This document shows positions 34,188 to 49,100 of a stretch of 64,000 nt of DNA, one piece after another; within the stretch, counting starts at the first letter, position 1; every line of letters begins with the position of its first letter. This DNA is from CAVZRC01 sp963777695 (GTDB taxonomy: Bacteria; Planctomycetota; Planctomycetia; Isosphaerales; Isosphaeraceae). The position numbers were made by a program, and so were the translations under genes. The stretch is taken from assembly GCA_963777695.1 (NCBI GenBank), contig CAVZRC010000004.1:1178001-1242000 (forward strand), given 5' to 3'. The notes beneath the pieces were generated by a model that worked only from the letters and a program-made list of their open reading frames with translations, searched no databases and was not told the DNA's origin.

Positions 34188-37100
34188 CGCTCAGCCTGGC
34201 GACCGTCGGGGCCGCCGCGGGCCAACCACTGTCGATCCAGTTCACGGCGGGCGACCCGACGGGAACCGTGCTCGGTTTCATCAGCGGGCAGGTCGCCCTG
34301 CCGTCGGGCGATGCGAGCGTGCGGCTGGTCGCCTCGGCGCACCTCGGGAGTTTCACGGCGACATCGAGCCCGTCGAGCCCGGCGATCATCATCTCGGGGA
34401 CTCCCTTCGGCGGCTCGACTCCCACGGTCGCGGTCAACCCGAACTTCGCGGGCGTCGATGGTTTCGCGACCCTGACCCCCCAAGAGATGCTCGGCCTGTT
34501 CGACCAGTTCGGAGGGTGGCTCGACAACCTGCAAAGCAGCCCCTCGCTCGCGGTGACGCTGCCGCTGGTCGGGGGCCAGACCGTCGGCTCGCTGCTCGAC
34601 CTGAAACAGGCGTTCGAGACCGCGGTGACAAACGCGATGACGGTCGCCCCGCCCGCGACGGCCCCGATCGTCGCCGCGGTGGGCGGGGGCGCGACCGGCG
34701 GCAACCTCGCGCCCGGCACTTATTTCATCGAGTATACATTCACCAACGCGGCCGGTGCGGAGACCGCCACGAGCCCCGAGTCGTTGCCCTTCACGGTCGC
34801 CGCGGGCGACGTGCCGAAGGTCACCCTGCCGGCCCTGCCGATGGGGATCACCGGGTACAAGCTCTACCTGGGCTCGTCGCCGGGCGGCCCGACCACGTTC
34901 TACGCGTCGGGAGTCGGGCCGAGCGTCCTGTCGGGGGCGTCCTCATTCACGGTCAACCTGTCGGGGGCGGCCGTGGCGAACGGCTCGACGCCGCCGGCCG
35001 GCTCGACGACGATGCCGGCCTTCGGCACGGCCCAGGACCTGGCCGCGGCCCTGGCTGCCGCACTCGATGTGCCTGCGTCGTCGATCGACCCGAACTACGA
35101 CCCGACCTCGCACGAACTGACCTTCCACATCACCGCCTCGACGACCCTCCCCGCAGTCTCCGGGTCGCTGGCGCTGGGGTCTAGCCTCGGCGCGTTGGGC
35201 GGGGTCGTCCAGACGGGAGGCACGGTCTCGCTGACGCCATCGGTCTCGTTCGATACGATCCTCGGCATCGACCTGTCGTCGGCGACGATCCAGGGGATCT
35301 CCGCCGCCCCGACGCAGGGATTCCTCGCCGAAGGAGCGTCGTTCCAGTTGTCGCTCGGCGGCGGCCATCCGGTCACGATCAGCCTGGCCGCGACCCCGGC
35401 CATCGCGTCGAAGACGCCCCCCGCGAATGGCCAGCTCTCCGGCAACGTCCATTTCACGCTCACCGTCGGCTCGGCCGCCCCCGTCGCCGTCACCGTCGCA
35501 CAAGACCCGAACAACTCCTCTCTCTCCGACCTGGTCAACGACATCAATGCGGCGCTCGGCCAGGCCGGACTCGGGCTGTCGGTGATCGCGAGGGACCTGG
35601 GAGGCGTCCTGTCGCTCTGGCCGATCGGGAATGCGGTCGGCTCGGCGTTGACGATCCAGATCCAGGCGGGGGACCCCGCCGCCACCAGCCTCGGGTTCGT
35701 GGACGGCCAGACGACCTCGACCCCCGACCCGTCGATCGCCGATCTGGTGAACGAGATCAACGCCGCGATCTCGACGACCGCCCTGGCCAAGGAGGTCACC
35801 GCGGGCTACAGCGTCTCGGCGCCCGCCATGATCGCGTCAACGACGGCCCCCGCGGACGGACAGCTCTCGGGCGACGCCCACTTCACCTTGACGCTCGGCT
35901 CCAGGGCCCCGATCGCCGTGACCGTGGCATCCGTCGCGAATAATACGAGCCTCTCAGCTCTGGTCAACGACATCAATGCCGCGCTGGCGCCGGCGCTGGC
36001 GGCGGCCGGCGAGTCGAACGACGTCGTCGCGGGCCTGGATGGTTCCTCGGTGACCCTCTCGACGGCCGGCGATGCCTTGCCGCTGCCCCTGACAATCCAC
36101 ATCACGCCGGGCGACCCGGCCGCGACCAGCCTGGGCTTCTCCGACGACCAATCCTCGTCTCCGACCGCCCTGTTGACCCTCGCGCCCTCGGCGACCGCCG
36201 CCACGTCGGACCTGGTCATCCATGCGAATCCCCTCGATCTGCAATCGCCGCCGACGGTCGACACGCTGGGGTTCCAGGACGGACAGACCGCCGTCGCCGG
36301 GACGCTCTTCGTGCGCAACCCATCGATCTCCGGGTCGATCCAGTTGACGGCCAGCGGGCTGAACGCCTCGGCGCAACTCGGATTCCTCGGGATCGGAGTC
36401 GTCAACGGCCAGGGGACCGCGGTGGCGAATGTCTCGCTTCAACTGACGGACCCTCAGCAGGCTGGCGACACCGGCGCGTCGAATCGAATCAATCTGTCGA
36501 CTCTCCAGGCGGCGTTGTCCGGGATCGTGCTGACCGCGAGCTCCGAGGCGCCCGGGGACGGACAACTCCAGGGCGTGGGGACGTTCCAGGTGACGCTCGG
36601 CTCCGGGGCCCCGGTCAGCGTCACCGTGACCACCCCTTCGACCAACGCAACGCTGGATGACCTGGTCAACGACATCAATTCGGGCCTGGCAGCCGCGAAC
36701 CTCGCGAGCCTGGTCGTGGCCGGTCGGGTTGGCGGCCACCTGAGGCTCTCGACCAAGGGGCTCGGCGTTGCCCCGTCGCTGACGATCGCCGTGGCGCCGG
36801 GCGACCCCGCCACCGCGCTGGGGTTCGCGAGCGGCCAGTCCGCCAGCGACCTCCTGGCCTCGACCCGCTACACGGTCACGGCTTCGCAACCCGTCCCCTC
36901 GAACGTGCAAATCGGCGGCTCGGCCAATTTCACCATAACCGTCGGTAGCGGGTCGCCGGTCGCCGTCACGGTCAAGACGAACCCGACCGACGCGACGATC
37001 GACGACCTGGTGCGAGACGTGAACGCCGGCCTGGTTGCCGCGGGGCTCGGCACGGAGTTCTTCGCCGGCCGCGCGGGAAGTAACTTGACCCTGACGGCGT

Positions 37101-40100
37101 GGGGTGTTAACGCCTCGGGTTTCACCCTGCACGTCGAGTCCGGCGATCCCGCCGGGTCGGTCCTCGGGTTTGCCGATGGCCAGGCCGCTATCACCCCGTG
37201 GTCGTCGGTCGTGCCGACTTACGTCTTGACCGCCGCGAACGCCGGGCCGGCCGACGGGACGATCGGCCAGGCGTCGGACTTCACCATTCAGCTCGGGAGC
37301 GGCAGCCCGGTCGCGGTGGATGTCCCGGCGGTCGCCGGCAACACGAGCCTCGACGACCTGATCGCCGAGCTAAACACCGCGCTCGAGGCCGCCGGGCTCG
37401 GGGGTAAGGTCGTCGCGGGAAGCGACGGCAGCCAGCTCACCGTGACGACCTCCGGCTTCGGGGCGATGCCCGTGACGATCGCGTCGGACCCGGCCAACAA
37501 CCCGGAGTCGACCGACCTGCTGAACCTCCTCGGCTTCCACGACGGCCAGGTGTCCGACTCGCCGACGTTCGCCCCGACGATCACGGGCGATGCCCACTTG
37601 ACGCTGCCGATCCAGGTCAAGCCGGACCCGCTCGCGCTGATCGCGCCGGGCACGACGCCGGTGATCTCGTTGACCTGGGCCAACCTGGCGGACCCGTCGT
37701 CGCTCGATCTGTCTTACAACAGCGCGATGGACCGGTTGCTCGAGCTGCGCGACGTGTCGGCCGGGGACATCATCCAGGGCCTGACCCAGGTGGGCGATTA
37801 CCTGTCGAATCTCTCGGTATCCGGCGCGCTCGCGGCGAAACTGCCCGTCCTCAACGAGAGCATCGGCGACATCGTGGGGTTCGCCGGCCAGTTCCAGACG
37901 TGGGTGGGCTCATTCGCCGATGACCCCGGGGCGACCGTCCAGACGCTCCTGCAGCAGTTGGACGAAGCGTTCGACGTGCCGACGGGCAGCCCGCTGATCA
38001 GCCTGGGCCTGGACGACGCGGAGATCGTCGCCTCGGCGGCCGGGACGCTGAGCGGGACGGGCCATTTCACCTTGACCCTGGGCTCGGGCGCGCCGGTGTC
38101 GGTCACCGTGACCTCGACGACCTCCAACCCGAGCCTCGCCGCGCTGGTCGGCGACCTGGACGCGGGCCTGGATGCGGCGGGTCTCGCGGGTTCGGTCGTC
38201 GCCGGGGTCGTCGGGGACGCGTTGAGCCTGTTGACGACCGGCGCGGCGGCGGCCTCGTCCCTGGTGGTGCAGATCGCCTCGGGCGATCCGGCCGCGGCGC
38301 TGGGATTCGCCGACGGCCAGGCGGCGGAGGCGGCGATCAAGCTGTCCTTGAACCTCCAGGACAGCGTCAATACCACGCTACCGGTCGACCTCAACCTCAC
38401 CCCGCTGAAGATCGCCGGGGCGACCAACCTGTTCGACGCCCACGATTCGGCACCGGTGAAGGTGCAAGCCGACGCCGACCTGTCGCTGGCCGTCGGCTTC
38501 GACCTGAACGCCGGCGGCAGCCCCGTCCCCTTCCTCTATGATTCATCATCCCTGAAATTCGACGCGAAGGTCTCGGGGACCGATCTGAACTTCAGCGCCG
38601 CGGTGGGCCCGCTGGGCCTGTTCATCGAGGGCGGGAGCGTCGAGCTGAACGACGGTACGTCGGATCAAGGGCCGGCGGTATTCCAGGTCACGATGGTCCC
38701 GTCGCCCGGGACGGCCGGACGGATCTCGCTGAGCAGCCTGACGCCATCGAGCGTCGTGGTCACCCTCACCGGCCAGGCCAATGCCACCCTCCCGGTCTAT
38801 TTCCCCACCAGCTCGACCCCGCTGGGCGGCGAGCCGCCGACGAACGACATCGAGCTGAACGTCGGCGACCTGGGCGATATCGCCGATACCACGACGCTCA
38901 CAGGCCCCCCGCTCGGATCGGCCATCTCCGGCATCGACGTCTCGACCGATCTCGACGCCGTGGAAGAGGGCTGGGACCAGGTCATCAGCTTCCTCTCCGG
39001 GGTGCTCGACACGAACATCCTCGGCTCCGAGCTGCCCATGGTCGGCAAGTCGCTCGGCCAGGCGATCGCGTTCCTCAATAACCTGCATGACACGGTCCTG
39101 GACCAGCTCGAGGCCCAGGCCGGCGCGTCGGCGGAGGCGCTGGGGACCCTGGCCGTGCAGACGGCGCTCGTCGAGCGCTGGGGGCGCCGGACTGGGGTGG
39201 CTGCTGGCGGCGAACGGGAGGGTGGCGACCTCGCCCGGCGATGTAACGGTCATCACCACGCCCGACGGTGGCGTCGAGTTCGAACTGAACCTGAAGGGCT
39301 CGCAATCCTCGACGTTGTCGGGGGGATTCAACGTCGGCATCCCGGGGCTCGGGTTGAGTCTCAGCGGCGACGTGAAGGTGGGCTACACGTTCACCCTCCA
39401 GTTCGGCTTCGGCGTCGACAAGACCGACGGGTTCTTCGTCGACACGAATAACCCGATCAATCCGTCGGATCCGAATCTGATGTCGCTCCAGTTCTCGGCG
39501 ACGATCCCGGGCTTCAGCGCCACGGGCCGGCTCGGGTTCTTCGACGTCACGGCGAAGGACATCATCAACCCGAGCACCGGGATCGGCAGCAACTTCACGG
39601 GGACCTTGTCTCTGGGCATGAACGGCCCGTCGGCGCCGGCCGACGGCTACCTCACGCTGGGTGATCTCGACTCGGGCCTCGGGTTCGGCGACGTGGTCCA
39701 GGCCGCGCTCTCGGCCCAGGCCCACGTGGCGCTCCAACTGACCGCCGGGATCTTCTCGTCGGGGACGACCAGCTTCGACCTCGCGGCGGCGATGCCGCGG
39801 ATCGGGACCGAGTTCCACCTCGACTGGGACTTCAGCCCTTCCACCGACGACTTCGACGGCTCCGCGCCTTCGGTGTCCTTCGACGACGTGGAGCTTTACC
39901 TCGGCGACTTCCTGTCGAACATCCTCGGCAACGTCCTGGGCGAGATCGACTCGGTCACGGCTCCCTTGCAGCCGATCATCGACATCCTGGACACGCCCCT
40001 GCCGGTGATCTCGCAACTCGCCGGGCGCGACTTCACGATGCTCGACCTGGTCGCATTGTTCGCCGATGACGACGACATCGGCTACATCCAGGCCGTGGCC

Positions 40101-43100
40101 GACGTGATCTCGCTGGCGCAGGACCTGGGGGACCTCGGCAGCCTGAGCTCGCTGGCGATCCCGGTCGGTTCGTTCAGCCTCGGCGGCGTTTCCGACCTGA
40201 GGACACTCTCCTCGCTCGGCGATGCCGTGCCTGTCGACGAGAGCATGGACTTCAGCAACCTCGGCGGGGCGGAGGAGGAAGCCGGGGGAGCGCCGGATCT
40301 TTCCTCCAGAGCGTGTCAGACATCAGCGGCGGCGGGTTCGATATCCCGATCCTCGACCATCCCTCGACGATCTTCAACCTGCTGCTGGGTCAGAACGTCC
40401 CGCTCATCACCTACACGATGCCCGACCTGGACGTCGGGTTCGGATTCAGCGAATATTTCCCGATCATCGGCCCCCTCGCGCCGAGCTCGCGGGCTCGCTC
40501 GGCGTGAAGATCCACCTGGCGTTCGGCTACGATACCCAGGGATTGCTTGAGTATGGGACCAGCCACGACCCGTCGGACCTGCTCGACGGGTTCTATATCA
40601 GCGACCGCGCCAACGCCGACGGCACGGGTCCGCTCGAGCCGCAAATGGAGTTCTACGGGGAGATCTCCGCGGCGGCCGAGCTCAATCTCCTGATCGCGCA
40701 GGCCGGCGTGGGCGGTGGGATCTTCGCGAGCATCGACTTCACCCTGGACGACCCGAGCGGCACGGGCAAGGTACGATTCTCCGAGATCGCCGCGAACGCC
40801 AAGCGCGGGGCACTGGACATCTTCGACGTCAGCGGCGAGGTTGACGCCTACCTCTTCGCCTTCCTCCGGCTCAGTATCGGGTTCGTCACGATCTACGACG
40901 ACACGGTGACCATCGCCGACATCACCTTGCTCTCGTTCCACAACGATCCCGACAGCCCGCCGCCGCCGGCGACGCAGTCGGGCGGGACGCTCACCCTCAA
41001 CACGCCGCCGGGGAACGACCGGATCAACGTCCTGCCGGTCCTCGACTCGTCGAACCGGCCGATCCCCGGGAGCGTCTACGTCCAGGCGTACGGCCAGAAG
41101 GTGCAGTACAATAACGTCACGGAGATCACCGACACCCCCGGGGGCACCGGTAGCGACACGATCACGGTCGACGCGCGGGTCACGATCCCTACGGAGCTCT
41201 GGGGCGGTTCGGGCAACAACTATTTGATCGCAGGAGGCGGCCCGACGACGCTCTACGGCGGCGCCGGCGTCGACACCCTGGTCGGCGGGTCGGGCCTCGA
41301 TGTGCTCTACGGCGGCGGCGGCAACGACATCATCTCCGCCGGCACAGGGGCGGCGACCCTCGACGGCGGCGCCGGCGACGATCAGCTCACCGGCGGCCCG
41401 GGCAACGACTTGCTGACCGGCGACGACGGCAACGACACCCTGATCGGCGGCGGCGGCAACGATACCCTGGTCGCCGGGGCCGGCAACGACATCCTGCAAG
41501 GCGATGCCGGCAACGATTCGCTGGAAGGCGGCTCGGGCAACGACTCGATCTACGGCGGGACCGGCAACGACTCGATCTACGGCGGATCCGGCAACGACTA
41601 CATCGAGGGCGATGATGGAAACGACACCATCACCGGCGGGACGGGCAACGACTACATCGACGGCGGCGCCAATAATGACTCGATCTACGGCGGCTCGGGC
41701 AATGACACCATCTACGGCGAGGCCGGCAACGACACGATCGTCGCCGGGATCGGCAACGACTACATCGACGGCGGGGCCGGTAACGACTCGATCTACGGCG
41801 GGACGGGCCTCGATACCATCTATGGGAACACGGGCGACGATTACATCGACGGTGGTCTCGGCGACGATACCATCTACGGCGGGACCGGCAACGACACCAT
41901 CTACGGCGGCGGGGGCGACGACTTCATCGTCGGCGAGACGACCGAGACGGGCGACGGGCCGACGACCGACACGAAGCGGATCTACGGCGGCGTCTCGCCC
42001 AACGACCCGGCCGACAGCTCGCCCGAGAACGACACGATCTATGGCAGCCTCGGCAACGACACGATCACCGGCGGGGTCGGCAATAACCTGATCTACGGCC
42101 TCGCCGGCGACGACAGCATCGTCGGGCTCGGGGGTGACGACACCATCTATGCCGGGACGGGCAACGATACCGCGTTCGGCGGCGGTGGGGACGATTCGAT
42201 CGTTGGCGGCGGCGGCAATAACTTCTTCGATGGAGGCGCGGGGGACGACACGCTCGTCGGCGGCGTCGGCAACGATACGCTGGTGGGCGAGTCGGGCAAC
42301 GACGTCCTCTACGGCGGCGACGGCAACGACGTCCTCTGGGGCGGCTCGATGCAGTTCGCCACGAGTGCGGTGACCGTCCCGCCAGGCTACGACCCTTCCG
42401 ACGGCGGCCAGGATCCCAACTCGGTCTTCGATTCCGGCTACACGCCGCCGATGATCACCCCGACGGCGGCGGATGGCCTGTCGATCGGCGGCAGCCCGAC
42501 CGACGGCAACGATTCGCTCTATGGCGGCCCGGGCAACGACTCGCTATTCGGCGGCGGGGGCAACGACTATATCGACGCCGGGCCGGGCGATGATTACGCC
42601 GACGGCGGCGCGGGCAACGATTACATCAACGGCGGCATCGGCGACGACGTCCTCCGCGGCGGCGCCGGGGACGACACTCTCAACGGCGGCCCAGGCATCG
42701 ACCAGCTCTTCGGCGACGCCGGCAACGATCAGCTCTTCGGCGACGCCGGTACGCTCGGCCTGCAAGGCAACCTCGTACCCTCGAAAAACATCGTCCTGGC
42801 CCAGGCCGCGACGTTCACGATCGACGTCGACGGTTCCGGTCTGGTCAACATCAGCGTCCCGCCCAGCGCCAGCCCGACGGGTTATGCCACGCTCGACAAC
42901 CTGATCGGCGCCATCAACACCGCTTTGACCGCGGCGTACAGTCCGAGCCCCTCGCCGGTCACCGCCCGTCGCCTGGGGGCCCTGACCGACTCCAACGGCA
43001 ACAACAATAGCCGCATCGCCTTCGTGCTCGCCGACGGCAACGACCAGGGGGCAATCGTCATCACCAATACGATCGTGGTGACCCAGGACCAGCTCGGCTT

Positions 43101-46100
43101 CCTCAACTCGCCGCCGGCCGGCACCGCCGACGCCCGGCTGGTCGGGATCCAGCAGGGCCAACGGCTCTGGGGCGGCGACGGCAACGACATCCTCTATGCC
43201 TACGCCGATTCGAGCGACCCGAGCCAGACCCTGCTGGGCGGCGACGAGTTGCACGGCGGCAACGGCGAGGACACGCTCTACGGCAACATCCGCCAGGACA
43301 CCCTCTTCGGCGAAGCGGGCGACGACGTCCTCTACGGCGATTACCTCAGCGGGCCGAATTACGCGCTCAATCCCAACCCGGCGACCTTCGGCGGCAACGA
43401 TACGCTGGAAGGGGGCGACGGCGACGACAGCCTCTATGGCGGCGGCGGCAACGACGTCCTCTACGGCGGCGACGGCTCCGACTACCTCGTGGGCCAGGAC
43501 GGCGCGGACAGCCTCTACGGCGGGACCGGCATCGATACCCTGGTCCTCGACACCAGCGCCAGCTACCAGGATGTCTCGAACGACGTGTTCGACGGCTATC
43601 ACGAGAACGACCCATCCCACGCGACCGACCCGCCGGCCGACCTGGCCACGGACGACGACAACGCCACCAACATCCTCGAAATCGACGGGACGACGGGCAA
43701 CGATACGATCCTGATCAGCCAGACCGGCGCGGGGTACGCGGGCGGCGCCGGGCTGCTGTTGGTCAACTACGACGGTCGTCTGATCACCGCCAAGTGGCGC
43801 AGCAACCCGACCGCGGACAACCCGACGGGCGTACCGCTGATCCAGCAATTCGAAGTCGATGGCGAGGAGGGCAACGACAGGATCGAGTTCCTCACGACGG
43901 CCCAGGCGCAGGCGATGTACGACACGCCGCAGTCGCAGAAGCTCTACGGCTTCGAGGACAAAGGCGCCTCGGCCGTCGACGTGTCGCAGCTCTCGGCACG
44001 CAGCACCGACTGGGTGAGCGTCATCGACGGCGGCCCGGGCGACGATACGATCCAGGGGACGGCCGGCAACGACCTGATCGACGGCGGCCCGGGCAGCGAT
44101 GTCCTCTACGGGATGGCCGGCGACGACCAGCTCTGGGGCGACGAGGAGAATAGCACGACCCCGACCGACGACTACGACATCCTCTACGGCGGCGCCGGCG
44201 ACGACGACCTGATCGGCGGGTCCGGCCGGAACCAGCTCTCCGCCTGGAGCTTCGACCCCAGCCCCGTCCAGACCCAGTTCCACTTCGCCGATGGCCAGTC
44301 GGCGGCAATCGGCCCCGACGGGATCACTTACGAGCTGATCGGCTCGGAGGAAGCCCCGCCCACCGGCCGGCTGGACGACGACGCCATCTTCACGTTGACG
44401 ATCGGCGATAACGCGCCGGTGAGCATCACCGTGACGGCCGCGAGTACGGCCAACAATACGTCGATCTTCGACCCGGCCGACCCGCTGGACCCGACCACCC
44501 TGGTCGGCGACATCAACCTGGCGCTCCAGGCGGCCGGCCTCTACGGCACGGTCGACGCGGGCGTCAGTCCAGCCGACCCCGCCGAGCTCGCCCTGATCCT
44601 CGTCGGCGGCGCGAAGGCCGGGCCGCTGACGATCGGCACGGGGGCCTTCGGCGTCTGGGTGGATCCCAACAATCCGGGCGTCGAGTACAATAATATCGGC
44701 ACGAATGAGTACGTGGTCCCCGGCGCCCCGAGTCAGATCATCATCGATACCCTCGGCGACTTCCAGCTCGAGGGCACCGGGCTGAACCGCGCCCTCGGCG
44801 GGCCCGGCAACGACGATCTCTACGGCGGCACCGACCTCGACTTCCTCGACGGCGGGCCGGGCGTGAACGTCCTCTACAACCAGCAGGGCCAGACCTTCGA
44901 CAGCCTCGGTTCGGCCGCCGACCCCGCCGAATGGCAACAGTTCGCCCTCCAGGAGCAAACTAACGAAGTCTGGTACTATAGCGGCACCAACCAGAATGAC
45001 ATCATCACCGTCGACTACGTCACCGAGCCCGGCGTCCTGGCCGGCCACCACCTGATCACCCGGCTGACGGACAACAACGGCAGCTACAGCTTCGACGCGC
45101 AGGTCCAGCTCGATTTCAACGCGACCAACTCGAACGGTGGCCTGGTCTGGACCCCGGGCAACACCTTCTTCGGCCTGTCCCTGCTCGGCTCGGCCGACGC
45201 GCCCCTGAATGGCCAACTCGGCGGCGAAGCGACCTTCTCGCTGAGCGTCGACGGTGACGCGCCGGTGGCCGTGACCGTCCCGAACGATCCGGCCAACACG
45301 AACCTCGACGGCCTGATCGCCGACATCAACGCGGCGCTGGTCGACGCCGGTCTCGGCGGCATCGTCTCGGCGAAACTCGTCGGCAACGCCGTCAGCCTGG
45401 TTCGCGTGGTCGGCGGGGCCGTCCCCAACCCGTCGCTCGAGCTCCTCGACGCCAACTCCGTGACGGTGACCGCGCTCCATCTCGTAAGCTATCAGCAGGG
45501 GGTCCAGGGTGCCGTGAACCAGTCGGACCTGAACAACCTGCTCCCTCCGGAGGGGGATTTCCAGGCGATCATCATCGACGGCCTCGGCGGCAACGACACG
45601 ATCACGATCGGGCCGACCGTGCAGAAGTCGGTCTGGGTCGACGGCGGCGCCGGCAACGACACGATCATCGACCAGTCGGGTACCCCGATCCTGCCCGACA
45701 AGACCGACCCGCCGGAAGACCGCAACGACACCATCGAGCAGGCGTACGTGCTGACGCCGAACTCGAGCGGCCAGCCCATCCCCTTCGGCGGCGGCCAGCT
45801 CTTCACCGGCCTGACCCTGGACAACCCCACCGACCAGGACTGGTACGAGTTCTCGCTGGCCTCGACCGGTGCGCCGACGTCGGTATCCGTCACCAGCACC
45901 TCGCCCGACGACCAGATCACCCTGGAACTCTGGGGCCTGGACGCGCAGGGCAATTACGTCCAACTGGCGACGACCGCCGGGGCCACCCAGGCGATCGCCG
46001 GGATGGAACGCATCGACCTCGCCAGCCTTGGCCTGACGCCGGGGACCAATTACTGGCTGCATCTCTATTCGAACGATGTCACGACGATCTACCAGGTGAA

Positions 46101-49100
46101 GTTCTCGGTCCCCGACCTGGCGGCCTCGAGCACCCGGGCGGAGCCGTTCCCGCTGGTCGACGCCAGCGGCGTGCCCCCGGGCGAGGCGACCGGCCTGAGC
46201 CTCGACTCGCCCCTGGCGACGGAATGGTTCTCCGTGCCGCTGAATCACAATGGGACGTCGGCCGACTCGATCAGCCTGACGGCGATCGACTCGGCCGGCC
46301 CCGTCACGTTGACGGTCTACTATGCGAACGGCCAGGTGTTCCAGACGGCGAGCACCGGCGAGGATCCCACGGCGATCATAAACCTCGCGGAACTATCGGA
46401 GCAGACCCTCCTGATCAAGGTCAACGGGGACGCCAATATTCCGAACTTCCTGGCCGATTACGAGCTATGGACCGTACTGGACCAGTCGAACCCCTCCATT
46501 CGAGACCTCTCGGCCCCCGACCTGGCCGCGTCGAGCACCCAGTCCCAGCCGTTCCCGCTGGTGGATGCCAGCGGTGTGCCGCTGGGCGAAGCCACCGGGC
46601 TCACACTCGCCTCGTCGCAGGCGACTGAATGGTTCTCCGTGCCGCTGAACCACACGGGCACGTCCGCCGACTCGATCAGCCTGATGGCGATCGATTCAGC
46701 CGGCCCGGTCACGCTGACGGTCTACAATGCGGCTGGTCAAAAGCTCCAGACGACGAGCACCGGGCTAGGCTCGACGGCCACGGTCAAACTCCAGGGCGTG
46801 ACGCCGCAGACCCTCCTGATCGAGGTCAGCGGCAGCGGGCCGGCCGATTACGAGTTGCAGACCGCCCTGGGCCAGTCGAATCCCTCCACAATGAACCTAG
46901 CCGGCGAGATCAATACGATCGACTTCTCGGCGGCGCAGACCCCGGCCTATGATCGCCGCGACGTCCTGCTGGGCGGCGACGGCAACGACACGATCACCGG
47001 CGGCCCGGGCACCGACTGGATCTTCGGCGGCGACGGCAACGACGTGCTCAGCGCCGGGTCGGGCCAGCATCAGGGAGACCTGATCTGGGGCGGCGCGGGC
47101 GACGATATCTTCCAGATCGTCCCCACGTCCCTGCCCGCCACGCTCGCCACCCAGGGCGACCTCAACCCCCTGGCCGTCGACTATTATCTGCCGACCTACA
47201 GCGATGAGTTCAATGGCGGCACCGGCGACGACGAGGTCCTCTTCCTCGGCGGCGACACCGACAACCAGGGCCGGCCGGTGCCCGACGACGTCGCCGTGCG
47301 GTACAACACCCTGCTCGGCCGATACGAATTCACCGCCCGCGTCTGGGACGACACGAACCAGCGATGGGCCATCGACCCCCAGACCGGCGACGACCTGCAA
47401 TACTACGACTTCTTCCAGGTGACCAATGTTCAAACATTCGCGATCAACACCCAGGGCGGCGACGACGTGGTGCACGCCGATCCGGGCTACACGATCGACG
47501 CCGGCTACGCCGACCCGAGCACGGAGTGGGGCATCACCGAGCAGGACATCCGCCAGGGGGCGACGCTCGGCCTCGAGATCGACGGCGGCGCCGGCGACGA
47601 CCGGCTCTACGGCTCGGCCGGCAACGATACGATCGCCGGCGGCGCCGGCGACGACGTGATCGTCGGCGGCGGTGGCGACGACCTGCTCAACGGCGGTGCC
47701 GGCGACGATTGGATCACCGGCGGCAGCGACACGCCGCCCGACGTCTACACGTTCACCGGCCCCCTCGGGACCGGCACGAATGACACGCCGGGCAACGCCT
47801 CCCCGCTCGATATCGACCTCTCCGGACTCCTCAACGGCCAGAACGTAACCTTCCCGTCCGATCCATCGCTCGACCCGAGCCTCCGGGAGGGCGACGAAGG
47901 CGAATGGTTCAGCCTCCCCACCCCGCTGGCCGACGAAGCCTTCGGGACGCTCGACCAGGCCCTGATGACCTCCTTGACGGACTCGCAGCTCGTCCAGCTC
48001 TCGTTCCTCGATCCGGCCGCCCAGGCCCTCATGACATACCTCAACACCTACCAGGAGCCATCCGGGGGCATGCGCCCGTGGGTCTTTGTCTACCCCGCGC
48101 AAGCGGTCACCGTCAATGGCATATCCACATACGAACCGGTCGACCAGTACAACGGAGTCCCCGACGAATACTTGATCCACGTGGTCAACCCCAATGATTA
48201 CGCCGTGATCGCGAACTCGTCCCCGACGACATTTATCCTACCCGGTAGCGACGTCGCCAACTTCTCGATGACCGTCAACGGCGTCTCGATCCCGACGGTC
48301 GAGATCCCGAGCCAAGACACAATCACTAACAGTATTGGTGGGCTTGTCAACGAGATACAGAAGGCACTCAATGCCTCCTTGGCGGCGGAAAGCATTCCAG
48401 CGGGTACGGTCACGGTAGGCGTATACAGATCAAACGGGGTGCAGCAACTTGGCTTCTGGCTGATGTCGGGCACTTCGCTCGAGGTTACCGTATCGCCGAC
48501 CGACCCGGCGTCTACCATCCTGGGCTTCGGAGAGCCCGGCACTCCAACGACCTCGACTGGCATGTATCTCCTCGGCCTCAGCGCAACGCCCGCCCCCATG
48601 GGCAATTACCAGTTGACCTTCCTCGGCTCGCAAGGGCTGGGGCAGACGACCGACATTTCGGTCGCCTCGGCCGACGCGACGCTCACGCCGACCGGCGTCG
48701 GATCGTCCTCGAACGGCCTCTCGCCACCGGTCCCGGTCAACATCCCGCTCGGCGACATCACCGGCGACGGCTACTCCGACTTCATCAGCTCGGAGCAGGA
48801 CGCGCCCTATCAGGGATATGGGTTGGCGACGGTCTCCTTCGGCGGCGCCAACACGACCGCCGCGGCGCTCGCGCAGTTCTTCGCTGACGATCCAGCTCCC
48901 GGCGCCGCTGCTCCAGTCTTCGTACCTCGATGGGCAGTCGAGCATCATCGCCGGGGACTTCAATGGGGACGGCATCGCCGACATCGCGGTCGCCGTCTCT
49001 CCGGCGGCCCCGATCACGGGCGTCACGACCACACTGGGCTCGCCGGAGGTCTACATCATCCTGGGCCGACCCGATGCCTTCGGGATCATCGGCGCCGATA

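Noticed and set aside
40313..40507. A separate small gene starting at the ATG at 40313
   Set aside because: The frame is already coding upstream of this ATG, continues the preceding segment, and joins directly to the next; it has no ribosome binding site.
41194..42350. Regular DNA repeats that could suggest a CRISPR array or satellite DNA
   Set aside because: The repeats are in-frame 27-base units encoding RTX nonapeptides with variable wobble bases. There are no constant repeats with unique spacers.
42544..46248. A very long minus-strand open frame (over 1,200 codons) opposite the RTX region
   Set aside because: It is the complement of GC-rich, repetitive coding DNA. Its translation is low-complexity (V, A, R, G) with no domain, and the plus strand encodes clear RTX and module repeats.
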